Assembly: GCF_001557115.1 (NCBI RefSeq)
Contig: NZ_LSKQ01000218.1
Location: 1-32,204, forward strand
Reading direction: 5' to 3'
From: Erythrobacter sp. CCH5-A1
GTDB taxonomy: Bacteria; Pseudomonadota; Alphaproteobacteria; Sphingomonadales; Sphingomonadaceae
Length of the DNA stretch: 32,204 bases
Shown in pieces: positions 1 to 8,355 of this stretch (positions are counted from its first letter, which is position 1; each line of letters begins with the position of its first letter). The position numbers and the translations under genes are program-made. Below the pieces are notes generated by a model. That model searched no databases. It was not told the DNA's origin and saw only the letters and a list, made by a program, of their open reading frames with translations.

Positions 1-125
1 AAACACAGTGTAGGGCGAGCCACCTCAAACACCGAGGCGGACATACGGTCTTACCTTTCATGGGGCCCGGAACAGCTAAAATTGGGACACCGCGTAATTG
101 ATTTAGCCACCCTCGTGCATGGTAC

Positions 126-144
126 GAAGTCGCTTTGGCGCTTC
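126..144 (+). repeat. Small hairpin just upstream of the IS110 gene
   Basis: GAAGTCGC and GCGCTTC can pair around a TTTG loop with one bulged T. The hairpin lies in the 5' non-coding part of the IS110 element, about 20 nt before the original start codon. Structured guide (bridge/seek) RNAs of this family are encoded in non-coding ends of the element, so a relict of such an RNA is possible. The sequence alone does not prove it. Confidence 0.25.
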
Positions 145-162
145 AATGCAGGAGGGTGACCG

Positions 163-1178
163 ATGTAGATTTATGCAGGATTGGATGTGAGTGACAAGAC
201 GACGCACATTTGCGTGGTTGATGTCGAAGGCAGAGCTGTGCGGCGAGATATTGTCGCGAGCGATCCCGATGCGCTGGCCAAGTGGCTCAACCGGCACTGC
301 CCAGATCTCGTGCGCGTGGTGCTCGAGACGGGTACGCTATCGACGTTTCTGTACCACGGATTGGTCGAACGTGGCGTCACGGTCGAGTGCATCTGTGCGC
401 GGCATGTAAAGGGTGTCCTTTCCGCGCGGGTCAACAAAAGCGACGTCCACGATGCAGAAGGGCTCGCGCAACTGGCCCGGACTGGCTGGTACAAACGCGT
501 CCACATGAAGGCATCAGCCACACACATCGATAGGGCAGCTCTACGCATCCGGTCGCAGCTGATCACAGCGCGGACATCGATGGCCAACCAGCTGCGTGGG
601 CTCTTGAAACTGTTCGGCCTGCGCATCGGCACCGCCAGAACGCCCGGCCGACGTGCTGAACGCTTAACTGCCCTTTATACTCAGCGCCCAGATTTGAAGG
701 CTTTATTCGCGCCGCTCATTGCATCGATGGAGGCCATTGAAGAACAGCTGCGCGCATCCAATCGGCTACTCAACGAACGGGCAAAGGCAGATGAGGTCTG
801 CACCCGGCTGATGAGCGTCCCTGGCGTCGGACCGATTACCGCACTCACTTTTACCTCGACGATCGAAGATCCGCACCGCTTCGCCCGAAGCGATGATGTC
901 GGCGCCTATGCAGGGCTCGTTCCCCGGCGTAGTCAATCGGGAGAGCGCGACACGAATGGCCATATCTCCAAGGCTGGCGACCCCATGCTGCGTAGGGCAC
1001 TTTATGAAGCCGCCAACGTCGCTCTATCACAGGTGAAGCGGCCGTTCGCCTTCAGCAGTGGGGAAGGAAAATGGCCGAAGCCAAAGGCGCCAAGCGTGCC
1101 AGAACGGCCGTTGCACGGAAGCTCGCCGCATTACTTCATTCGCTTTGGTTGAACGAGACCGAGTTCCGCTGGGCCTGA
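163..1178 (+). pseudogene. IS110-family transposase gene, inactivated
   Basis: IS110-family recombinases join an N-terminal RuvC-like (DEDD) domain to a C-terminal domain carrying a catalytic serine. Both are recognisable: GLDVSDKTTH at the N-terminus, then SVPGVGPITAL, GAYAGLVPRR and GHISKAGDPMLRR near the C-terminus. The natural start appears to be the ATG at 163, placed behind GGAGGG (151-156), but codon 2 is TAG (166-168) and the protein family reads straight through it (ATT TAT GCA GGA TTG GAT). Translation could only restart from the TTG at 181, inside the first catalytic motif. Near 1054 one base is missing: the in-frame reading ends at 1152 in unrelated sequence, while the shifted frame gives a typical tail (MAEAKGAKRART to LNETEFRWA) ending at 1178. 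The span of 1016 nt is one short of 339 codons. Two independent lesions make this a dead copy. Confidence 0.85.
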
Positions 1179-1568
1179 GCCCTTCGCCACTCTTCCCGAT
1201 CAGCCATGCACCGGACGATCTCGTCAGCTAAGTAGAGGGTCAAACCTCGCTTGGGACTCAGAGACGTCCACCTATTCCGCTCGGCCGCGATCATGAAGGC
1301 TCGGACAAAGTGCTACCTCAGCTGTCCGATGACCTCGAAGACAACCATTGGCGAACGGGAAAAAGGAAGAGCGATGCCAGAATCAATTAGACAACTTAGC
1401 CGTCGTTCCTAAATCGCATGCCAAATGACTGATATTGCCAGAAGCGGACACAAGCCCGCTCTGGAGCTTTGATGACGGCTATTCTAGGTCCGCTACCCGG
1501 AACCCGACATACAGAAACCTACCTCTTAGCCGTCATAGCGAGCGCTTGCTGACGAGGCGCGAGGCGGA
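1179..1568. other. Non-coding gap after IS110, with repeats
   Basis: No gene with a credible start or family signature was seen in these 390 bases. The left part probably still belongs to the 3' end of the IS110 element, whose exact border cannot be placed. The right part holds a 10-bp inverted repeat, ATGACGGCTA at 1472-1481 and TAGCCGTCAT at 1527-1536. It also holds a direct repeat of CTTAGCCGTC (1395-1404 and 1525-1534). No terminator with a T-run was seen after the RND pump gene, which ends at 1569. Confidence 0.5.
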
Positions 1569-4500
1569 TCAGCCATACAGCCTATCTCGAACCGCGGCGC
1601 GAAAACGCCCGGCAAGGCCTCTTAGATCACCCGCGGCAGAATAGGCGGCGGGCACCACCAGCAACGTCAGGAACGTGGAAGTGGTCAAGCCGCCGATGAT
1701 GATAAAGCCCATTGAGTTGCGCCACTCAGCGGCATCCGACTGAGCTAGCGCGACTGGCAGCATCCCGAATACCGCCGCCAACGCTGTCATCAGGACGGGC
1801 CGCAGGCGTTCGGGCGCTGCTTTGCGCATTGCCGAGGCCGGGTCCATGCCTGCGTCGCGATACTGGTTGGCAAGATCGACCAGAAGGATGCCGTTCTTCA
1901 TCACGATCCCCATCAGTGCAATCATGCCGATCTGGGCAAACAGGCTCATTTCCTGCCTCCCTGCCCACATGAGAAAATAAGCGCCTGAAAATGAAAGCGG
2001 CGCGGTGAGCATGATGATGATCGGCTGCCCGAAACTGTTAAACTGGCTTGCCAGCACGATGTAGAGCGCCACGATTGCAAGGGCGAACGCGAAGACAATT
2101 GCCTCCCCTGTCTCGGCCAGTCTTCGCGCTGTGCCCTCGGTCCGGATCGAAAGTCCAGGCGGCGGCGGGTTGGACGCAAGGAGGTTCTCGACCTTCGTAA
2201 CCGCGACGCTCAGCGCGACGCCGGGGGCTGTACTCGCCTGCACTGAAATCTGGCGCGATCGATCAATACGGTCGATCTCCGCGGCGCTTAATGCCACTTC
2301 GACATCGGCGATTGCTGCCAGATCGACGAGCGTGCCTTGACCGGTTCTGAGCGGCAGCGCCTGAACATCCGAGAGGTTCTGCCGGTTTATTTCGTCGAGG
2401 CGTACACGGACATCATAGCGCCGCCCGTCAGCTTGGAAGGTTCCCGCATCACTGCCTCCGATCAGCGTACGGGAGGCCGCGGCAAGGCTGCGCGCCGATA
2501 TGCCGAGGTCCGCTGCGCGGTCACGATCAAGCACAATCTGCAATTCGGGTCGGCCGCCCTCATAGGTCGAGCGGACGTCGACGAAATCGGGCCGGGAAGC
2601 GAGTTCACCTTGCAGCCATTGGGCATAATCGTTGATCGCCGCTGTATCACTTCCGGTGATGATAAGCTCGATCGCAGCTTGCCCGACACCTCCGCCCGAA
2701 ACCCATGGAACCTCCGCCACAGATACCTCGCGCGCTCCGGCGACACCTTTACTGAGGGCGTCGCGCGAAAAGGTCATCAAATCATCTTGCGACAGATCTC
2801 GGGTCCGCTTGGGGGTCAGCCCGACATAGATATCGATTTCGTTGACCTTGGGATTGCTGCCGCTTCCCGCGCTCGCAAACACCAGTTCGACTTCCGGGTT
2901 TTCGCGCAAGGCGACATCAGCTTGCTGGGCCGCTTCGCGCGCTCCGGCGATTCCCGTGCTTAGGGGCAGCTTGACCGTCGCGAGAAATTCCGACCGATCA
3001 GTGGTGGACATAAATGTGCTCGGCACAAGCCCGGCAAAAAATCCGCCGACAAGAACGCTCGCCAGAGCGCCAGCAAGCACCACATACCGCCTGCCAATGG
3101 CCCAGCTGACGAGTCGTTCGTAGCGAAGCCGCATCCCGACATGAAATCGCTCTATGCGCCCAAGCCAGCCATCTTCCGGATGTTCCGGGCGCAGCAATCG
3201 GGCAGACAGGGCCGGGGTCAACGTGAAGGCAACCAGCATCGAGACGCTGACAGAAAACACGATCGCCAGTCCATATTGGAAGAAGAAACGCCCGACGATG
3301 CCCTCCATGAAGGCGATGGGAACGAAGACCGCGAGCGTTGCAAATGTGCCTGCCAGCACCGCAAGCGCGACGCGCTTGGTTGCAGCATGTGCCGCCTGGG
3401 TTGGATCCACGCCGGCATCGACATCGTTCTGGATTGCCTCGACCACGACGATGGCATCATCCACCAACAAACCAATCGCCACAGTCAGCGCCAGCAAGGT
3501 GATCATGTTGATGGTGAAATCAAATGCGGCGAAAGCAACGAAGGTAGAAACGATCGAGGTCGGAATGGCGAGGAGAACGATGATCGTCGCGCGCCAGCTC
3601 AACAGGAACAGAAAGGTCACGGCGACTACCAGCAACACCGCGATGAAAAGATCGAACAGCACGTCGCCGATTGCCTGTTCGATGAAGCGCGATGTATCGC
3701 GGGCGATAACTAGGTCGACCCCATCCGGTGCGCTTGCGCTTATGTCCGCGATTGCCGCCCGGATCTGCTCGGCAACTGCAACGGTGTTTTCACCGCTCTG
3801 TTTGCGCACTTCGAGCACCACACCAGGCTTGCCATCAAGCTGCGCATAGCTGGTTTCATCTTCGACCGAATCTTCGACACGGCCGACATCGCCGATACGG
3901 ACGGTCTGGCCATTCGGGCGATAGGCAATCGGAATCCTCGCGAACTCAGCTGCGCTCGCTGCTTCGGCAAGCGTGCGGATGCCGAATTGGCGTGTTCGCC
4001 CCTCCGTCACCAGTCTTCCGCCCGGAAGCTCTGCGTTTTCACGCTGGATTGCCGAGAGGACGTCGTCTGCCGTGATGCTGCGCGCGCGCATCGCGGACGC
4101 ATCCAGCCAGATGCGCATTTCGCGCTCGCGCCCGCCAACCAGCTCGACCGAGCCGACCCCGGGCACGCGCTGCAACCGCTCCTTCACCTCCTCGTCCGCA
4201 AAGGTGGTCAGATCGCGGATCGGCATATCGCCAGACAAGAGCACCGACAGGATAGGCGCAGCATCTGGATCGACTTTCTCGATCACCGGCGGCTCGGCGT
4301 CAGCGGGCAGATCAGCGCCAAGCCGTGACATCTTGTCACGGACTTCCTGCGCCATGAGGTCGGCGTCTTGCTCGAGCTCGAATTCGAGATTGACGATGCT
4401 CACCCCTTCGGCGCTGACAGAACGCATCTGTCGCAGGCCCGCGATGGTGTTGAGCTGCTCTTCGACGATATCGGTGACTTCGGTCTCGATCGTCCTAGGC

Positions 4501-4664
4501 GACGCCCCAGGCAGCGTGGTGGTCACCGACACGTAGGGAAATTCGACTTCGGGAAACAGATCGACCCCGAGACGGCCGAAGGAAACAAGGCCAAGCACGA
4601 CGAGCGAGACAATCAGCATCGTCGCAAAGACTGGACGCCGGATCGAAACATCGGCCAGCCACAT
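1569..4664 (-). CDS. RND efflux pump inner-membrane permease (HAE1/AcrB type)
   Basis: This is a proton-driven inner-membrane transporter of the resistance-nodulation-division superfamily, expected to work as a trimer with a periplasmic adaptor and an outer-membrane channel. The protein has 1031 residues, the usual size. It starts with the family signature (SIRRPVFATMLI), followed by the first transmembrane helix, the porter region (GVDLFPEVEFPYVSV) and, in the fourth transmembrane segment, the paired aspartates D402-D403 in GLLVDDAIVVVEA that relay protons. A second set of helices closes the protein. The start ATG at 4664 lies one base after the stop of the adaptor gene, so the two are translationally coupled. 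The LLVDDAIVVVEA motif points to drug or hydrophobe export rather than the heavy-metal (CzcA) branch. No TolC-like partner is in the window. Substrate is unknown. Confidence 0.93.
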   Translation of the reverse strand: MWLADVSIRRPVFATMLIVSLVVLGLVSFGRLGVDLFPEVEFPYVSVTTTLPGASPRTIETEVTDIVEEQLNTIAGLRQMRSVSAEGVSIVNLEFELEQDADLMAQEVRDKMSRLGADLPADAEPPVIEKVDPDAAPILSVLLSGDMPIRDLTTFADEEVKERLQRVPGVGSVELVGGREREMRIWLDASAMRARSITADDVLSAIQRENAELPGGRLVTEGRTRQFGIRTLAEAASAAEFARIPIAYRPNGQTVRIGDVGRVEDSVEDETSYAQLDGKPGVVLEVRKQSGENTVAVAEQIRAAIADISASAPDGVDLVIARDTSRFIEQAIGDVLFDLFIAVLLVVAVTFLFLLSWRATIIVLLAIPTSIVSTFVAFAAFDFTINMITLLALTVAIGLLVDDAIVVVEAIQNDVDAGVDPTQAAHAATKRVALAVLAGTFATLAVFVPIAFMEGIVGRFFFQYGLAIVFSVSVSMLVAFTLTPALSARLLRPEHPEDGWLGRIERFHVGMRLRYERLVSWAIGRRYVVLAGALASVLVGGFFAGLVPSTFMSTTDRSEFLATVKLPLSTGIAGAREAAQQADVALRENPEVELVFASAGSGSNPKVNEIDIYVGLTPKRTRDLSQDDLMTFSRDALSKGVAGAREVSVAEVPWVSGGGVGQAAIELIITGSDTAAINDYAQWLQGELASRPDFVDVRSTYEGGRPELQIVLDRDRAADLGISARSLAAASRTLIGGSDAGTFQADGRRYDVRVRLDEINRQNLSDVQALPLRTGQGTLVDLAAIADVEVALSAAEIDRIDRSRQISVQASTAPGVALSVAVTKVENLLASNPPPPGLSIRTEGTARRLAETGEAIVFAFALAIVALYIVLASQFNSFGQPIIIMLTAPLSFSGAYFLMWAGRQEMSLFAQIGMIALMGIVMKNGILLVDLANQYRDAGMDPASAMRKAAPERLRPVLMTALAAVFGMLPVALAQSDAAEWRNSMGFIIIGGLTTSTFLTLLVVPAAYSAAGDLRGLAGRFRAAVRDRLYG

Positions 4665-4665
4665 A

Positions 4666-5778
4666 TTACTTCTCGCTGGCCGTGCGGCGCGGCTTCACCT
4701 GCTCGCCGTCGCGCAAGGTTGCCGGAGGATCGATGATCACTTCCTCGCCTGCGGTTAGGCCCGACCGGATCCGCACCCTGTCGAGGTCGATACTGTCGAA
4801 CCTGACCTCGCGGCGCTGAGCCTTGCCATCACGGATAATGAAAAGGTGGGCGGCGGAGCTGTCGCCGAGAATGGCTGTTCGGGGCAGAATGATGGCTGGT
4901 TCGGGCGGGATCTGGATCTCGGCTCGCGCTGCAAGGCCGGAGCTTATCCGGTAGTTGGGATTGGCGATCGGCAGCCGCAATTCGATCATCCGGCTTTCAG
5001 GGTCGACCCGGTCGTTGATGATGTAGACGATGCTATCGAACGGCGCGTCGAACCCTTCGATGAAAACGCGCGCTGGCATGTCTCGCCGCAGCATGTCGAC
5101 ATATTCCTGCGGCGCGTTGACAATCGCCGCGACGGTGCCGAGCTCCTGCAGTTGAAGAGCGGCCGACTGACCGCCTCCCGCGAAGCGATTGTTGAGATAG
5201 ACCCCCTCATCAACGAGGCGCGCGGTTACGACGCCGTCATAAGGCGCGCGCGTAATCGTATCGCTCAGGGCCTGCTGCGTGGTGCCGAGTGCAGCAACAG
5301 CTTGCGCCTTTTGCGCGCGCGCAACGGCAAGCTGAGTCTCAACCGCATCGACCTGCGCTTTCGAAACGAAACCCTTCGGCGCAAGAGCTATCACGCGTTC
5401 ATAGCGCCGTTCGGCTTCAATCGCTTGAGCGGTCGCAAGATCAACCGCAGCTTGTGCCTCAGCCACGTTCCGCTGATAGTCGGCTTGTCTGATGCGAAAG
5501 AGCGGCTGTCCGCGTGACACCCTGTCACCGACTTTCACAAAGATCCGTTCGACCGGGCCTTCGGTGAGCGCTCCGATTGCACTGCTTTGTTTGGCTGCGA
5601 TAGTTCCGAACGCCTTCACGGGTTCATTGAGCAATTCGGTCCGGGCGATCGAGGTCTGAACCTCACGTTGGCCTTGCGGCGCCTCTTTGGCAGCCTGGTC
5701 ATCAGTTTCGCCGCCTGAACAGGCAGACAGCAACAGGGCGACGGACACCAATGCGGGTACAAAGAGGCGAATTAGCAT
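4666..5778 (-). CDS. RND efflux periplasmic adaptor lipoprotein (membrane-fusion protein)
   Basis: This adaptor bridges the RND pump and an outer-membrane channel. The N-terminus is a lipoprotein signal, MLIRLFVPALVSVALLLSAC, with an LSAC lipobox whose cysteine would be acylated. Mature residues follow as SGGETDD. The lipoyl/barrel-sandwich half (GPVERIFVKVGDRVSRGQPL), a helical hairpin (residues about 100-170, alanine- and glutamine-rich) and the beta-barrel half (RAPYDGVVTARLVDEGVYL) come in the normal order. Length is 370 aa, normal for the family. Its first 7 bases overlap the end of the thioesterase gene, and its stop is one base before the pump gene. It is therefore the third gene of the hydrolase-thioesterase-adaptor-pump operon. 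Confidence 0.92.
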   Translation of the reverse strand: MLIRLFVPALVSVALLLSACSGGETDDQAAKEAPQGQREVQTSIARTELLNEPVKAFGTIAAKQSSAIGALTEGPVERIFVKVGDRVSRGQPLFRIRQADYQRNVAEAQAAVDLATAQAIEAERRYERVIALAPKGFVSKAQVDAVETQLAVARAQKAQAVAALGTTQQALSDTITRAPYDGVVTARLVDEGVYLNNRFAGGGQSAALQLQELGTVAAIVNAPQEYVDMLRRDMPARVFIEGFDAPFDSIVYIINDRVDPESRMIELRLPIANPNYRISSGLAARAEIQIPPEPAIILPRTAILGDSSAAHLFIIRDGKAQRREVRFDSIDLDRVRIRSGLTAGEEVIIDPPATLRDGEQVKPRRTASEK

Positions 5779-6185
5779 ATATAGGCGCCCCTGCCGCTTG
5801 CCAGAAGTTTGTCGTCAGGCCCAAAAATGCGGGCTTCGGCGACACTGATCTGGCGTCCGGTTTTGACAACCTGTCCACGCGCAATGAGCGGGCCAGCGAT
5901 CGCGGGCCGATGATAATCGATCCTGAGATCGGCCGTAGCCTTGGCCCGCGTGCCCAGCATAAGCAAAGTGTAAAGCCCGGTGAGATCGATCAGCGCTGCA
6001 AGCACGCCGCCATGCGCCGCGCCAAGCACAGGGTTGGAGATGATTTCCGCGCGCCAGGGCATCGTGAGTTCAAGCCCGTCTTCCGAGCAGGATTGGATTT
6101 TCAGGCCGAGCCATTGATGGAAGGGCGCAATGTCGAGCATGTCTTGCAAGCCCGCCCGGTCAAGCACCATTGGCTGTTCGCTCAT
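5772..6185 (-). CDS. PaaI-family hotdog thioesterase
   Basis: This 137-residue protein has the single hotdog-fold plan of PaaI-type acyl-CoA thioesterases. The central helix motif is present as NPVLGAAHGGVLAALIDLTG (residues 51-70), with HGG at 58-60 and an acidic D67 where the family carries its catalytic acid. A C-terminal strand (IARGQVVKTGRQISVAEARIF) follows. Such enzymes hydrolyse aryl- or acyl-CoA thioesters, often to free CoA from dead-end intermediates. The start ATG overlaps the hydrolase stop in an ATGA arrangement, and its end overlaps the adaptor start. Being locked in an operon with an efflux pump is unusual. One idea is that it releases a free acid that the pump then exports, but that is inference. 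Confidence 0.88.
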   Translation of the reverse strand: MSEQPMVLDRAGLQDMLDIAPFHQWLGLKIQSCSEDGLELTMPWRAEIISNPVLGAAHGGVLAALIDLTGLYTLLMLGTRAKATADLRIDYHRPAIAGPLIARGQVVKTGRQISVAEARIFGPDDKLLASGRGAYIC

Positions 6186-7069
6186 TGCCCCGATCCTGTG
6201 GGATTATGGTGGCGATTCAGAAAGCCGAGGATCGCATTCGAAAATGCATCATTGGAATCGCCCACGACCATATGCGTGGCGTCTGCGATGTCGGTATACT
6301 CCGCATGGGGGGCGACCTGCTGCAGGTGTGCAACCGCTTCTTCGGAAACAAGATCGCTCGCCGCACCGCGAATGAGATGGAGCGGAAGTGTCAAGCTGGC
6401 CGCCGCCCTGCTGAGCTCCTGAAACTGATGCTCCTGATTATCGGGATTGGTCCGTTTGGCCGCCATGATGTTGCGGATGAACGCTGGATCCCAGTGCCAG
6501 TAAAAGCGGCCATCATCCTTTTGCCGGAGATAATGGCGCAGACCACCACCAGCGCCGCGCTTGCCGCGGTGTGGCATGTAGCGTGCGATAACCCCCGCCG
6601 CTTCATCAGGTGACGCAAAGCCGGTTTCGGCATGCTGTTCCATGAAGCCCACGACACGCATCACGCCGTCTGGCTCCATGCGCGGCGCGATATCCACCAA
6701 TGTCAGCGATGCGAAGCTGCCTTGGGCAAGCTTTCCTTCTGCAAGAAGCCCCGCCAGTCCTCCAAGCGATGCACCGACCAATGCGGGCTTGCGGTTCATG
6801 CCGGATGCGACCGCGACAAGATCGGCCGCGAAGTCACGTATTTCATACGCCCCGGAATCCGACCATGCGCTGTCGCCATGGCCGCGCATGTCAAAGGCAA
6901 TTGCGCAAAACCCGGCATCGGCAAGATCGCCCGTGACCCGCTTCCATGCTCTCCGGGTCTGCCCACCTCCATGAGCAAGCAAGACCGGCATCGCATCAAG
7001 CGCGCCGGTGATCTCGGCTGCGAGGTCGATGCCGTCGGCCCCCTTGATGCTGGCTGTTACGGTGTCCAT
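6182..7069 (-). CDS. Alpha/beta hydrolase
   Basis: The protein (295 aa) has the alpha/beta-hydrolase core: an oxyanion-hole strand LLAHGGGQTRRAW (about residues 30-42), the FDMRGHGDSAWS turn (59-70), and the nucleophile elbow LVGASLGG with S101. A histidine in IADATHMVVGDSNDAF near the C-terminus fits the catalytic triad. It is the first gene of the minus-strand operon that continues into the thioesterase and the RND pump, and it is transcribed away from a MarR gene. It may hydrolyse an ester or lactone, perhaps the compound sensed by the regulator. The family is too broad to name a substrate. The start ATG (7069) sits just downstream of the palindromic operator. Confidence 0.87.
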   Translation of the reverse strand: MDTVTASIKGADGIDLAAEITGALDAMPVLLAHGGGQTRRAWKRVTGDLADAGFCAIAFDMRGHGDSAWSDSGAYEIRDFAADLVAVASGMNRKPALVGASLGGLAGLLAEGKLAQGSFASLTLVDIAPRMEPDGVMRVVGFMEQHAETGFASPDEAAGVIARYMPHRGKRGAGGGLRHYLRQKDDGRFYWHWDPAFIRNIMAAKRTNPDNQEHQFQELSRAAASLTLPLHLIRGAASDLVSEEAVAHLQQVAPHAEYTDIADATHMVVGDSNDAFSNAILGFLNRHHNPTGSGQ

Positions 7070-7081
7070 AGCATTTTGCTA

Positions 7082-7103
7082 TACTGTAAGGTGCCTTACA
7101 GTA
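7082..7103. promoter_or_regulatory. Palindromic operator in the MarR/hydrolase divergent gap
   Basis: Two perfect 10-bp arms, TACTGTAAGG and CCTTACAGTA, are separated by TG. Size and symmetry suit a MarR-family dimer. The site overlaps a plus-strand TATACT (7080-7085) that could be the -10 box of the MarR gene. On the minus strand it lies between a TTTACT and a TATAGC that could serve the hydrolase operon. Binding would therefore block both promoters. The palindrome is seen directly; the regulator assignment is inferred from position. Confidence 0.75.
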
Positions 7104-7143
7104 AATATCTTTATTTTCGTATCGGGAAAGCTATGACCGGAGC

Positions 7144-7617
7144 ATGGTAACGCACTCGGATCAGGCTGCCGATGAAGCTGAGACGAATTTTCTGACCGAC
7201 ACGGATCGGCTTGTCTTCCTGATGGAGGAGGTGACGCGCCGGCTGCGACGCACATTCGATACCTCCTTCGAACAATTCGGACTCACCCGAACTCAGTGGC
7301 GCGCTTTGGCATATCTTTATCGAACGCCTGGCATGACGCAGACCGAACTTGCCCGGGAGCTTGAGCTGGAACGAGCAAGCGTTGGTCAGGCCATTGACAG
7401 GCTTGAAGAACTGTCGCTCGTTGAGCGACGTAGCGCGGTGAACGACCGGCGCGTATGGCACATCCACCTTATGCCTGCTGCGGTTGAGCTGTTACCCAAG
7501 CTTAGAGCCGAGGCCGACGCGGTCTACGGACGCCTGCTTGCCGGAACGGACATTGATGAGCTGGACCGGTTAAGTGCGCTATTGGCCACGATGCAGGACA
7601 ATTTGGATCGCAATTAG
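7144..7617 (+). CDS. MarR-family transcriptional regulator
   Basis: This 157-residue protein shows the winged-helix MarR plan. An N-terminal dimer helix is followed by the recognition core FGLTRTQWRALAYLYRTPGMTQTELARELELERASVGQAIDRLEELSLVER (described in pieces: helix-turn-helix around residues 60-90). The wing then follows with RRSAVNDRRVWHIHL, including the DRR motif typical of the family. It is divergent from the hydrolase-efflux operon with a 74-bp gap holding a strong palindrome. Local repression with release by a small hydrophobic ligand is the usual mode. The ATG at 7144 is used; no strong Shine-Dalgarno is visible ahead of it. Confidence 0.9.
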   Translation: MVTHSDQAADEAETNFLTDTDRLVFLMEEVTRRLRRTFDTSFEQFGLTRTQWRALAYLYRTPGMTQTELARELELERASVGQAIDRLEELSLVERRSAVNDRRVWHIHLMPAAVELLPKLRAEADAVYGRLLAGTDIDELDRLSALLATMQDNLDRN

Positions 7618-8030
7618 ACGCGGACGAGCCTTGATATTTCCAAGGATTGGTCCGGGAATGTCGACGATCTACCCAGTCGCATTAGCCCACTGCCCTCTCA
7701 TTGTTGCCGTTATCTGCAAGATCGATTGAAAGGGTTTCTCGACGGAAGCCTGGGGTCTAGAAGAGGCCCCCTAGCAGCCATTCCAACCCTTTCACGACAT
7801 CCGTGACCCGAATCTATTGGGATCGCTGGGGCATGCGCACACGGCCGATCTGCTAATCTATGCGCGGTCTTATATCCCGTCAGCAAGCGGCATCTCTTTC
7901 GCCTTTGAATGACACCGGTTGCTTCCGAGGCAAAGGCCAGAAGATGAATAATCTAGGCTCAGGGCCCATTGAATTGCTTGCGTTGGAAGGGATCGGTTGA
8001 TTCAATGGCGGCATTGAGGAGGTGCTGCTG
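7618..8030. other. Non-coding gap leading into the IS graveyard
   Basis: No supported gene is present. A GGGGTCT / AGGCCCC hairpin lies around 7752-7770. The sequence from about 7953 (CTAGGCTCAGG) resembles the start of an IS5-family element inserted at a CTAG site, and a short inverted pair ATTGAAT (7968-7974) / ATTCAAT (8000-8006) follows. This last part belongs to the truncated IS5 element. Confidence 0.4.
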
Positions 8031-8298
8031 TTGTCTGAAGTCTGGATGTTGAGCGAGGCGCAGATGCGCCGGATTGAGCCATATTTTCCGTTGTAGCACG
8101 GCATCCCGCGTGTGGATGATCGTCGGATCGTGAGCGGCATTATCTTCGTGATCAGGAACGGGCTGCGCTGGCGCGATGCGCCGACCGACTATGGGTCGCA
8201 CAAGACCATCTACAACCGCTTCATCCGCTGGAGCCGCCTTGGCGGGTTCAACCGCATCTTCGCCGAGCTTGCCGCTAAGGGCGGAAAGCCCGATCAGT
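8031..8298 (+). pseudogene. IS5-family transposase, N-terminal fragment
   Basis: The reading frame encodes the N-terminal DNA-binding part of an IS5-family transposase: MLSEAQMRRIEPYFPL, then HGIPRVDDRRIVSGIIFVIR and NGLRWRDAPTDYGSHKTIYN. Homology breaks at GGKPDQ (about 8297), exactly where the IS256 element begins. The DDE catalytic domain that should follow is absent and is not found on the other side of the IS256 element. There is also an in-frame TAG at about 8094-8096, where the family normally has a serine, so the fragment was damaged in two ways. The start could be TTG 8031 or ATG 8046. Confidence 0.82.
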
Positions 8299-8329
8299 GG
8301 GACTGTCAGGATTTCCGTGTGTGGCCGGG
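8299..8329 (+). repeat. Left terminal inverted repeat of the IS256 element
   Basis: This 31-bp end pairs with 9590-9620 with one mismatch (T versus C in the GTGTGGCC / GTGCGGCC part). It ends 26 bp before the transposase start and abuts the cut IS5 gene. Confidence 0.92.
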
Positions 8330-8355
8330 CATAATGGGCAACAAGGAGTCCCACT

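Noticed and set aside
3141..3849. Long plus-strand frames opposite the RND pump gene
   Set aside because: They are antisense to a clearly recognised gene, rich in Arg, Gln and Ser, and carry no ribosome-binding site or family motif.
7629..7645. CCTTG / CAAGG hairpin as a terminator for the MarR gene
   Set aside because: The stem is only 5 bp and no T-run follows.
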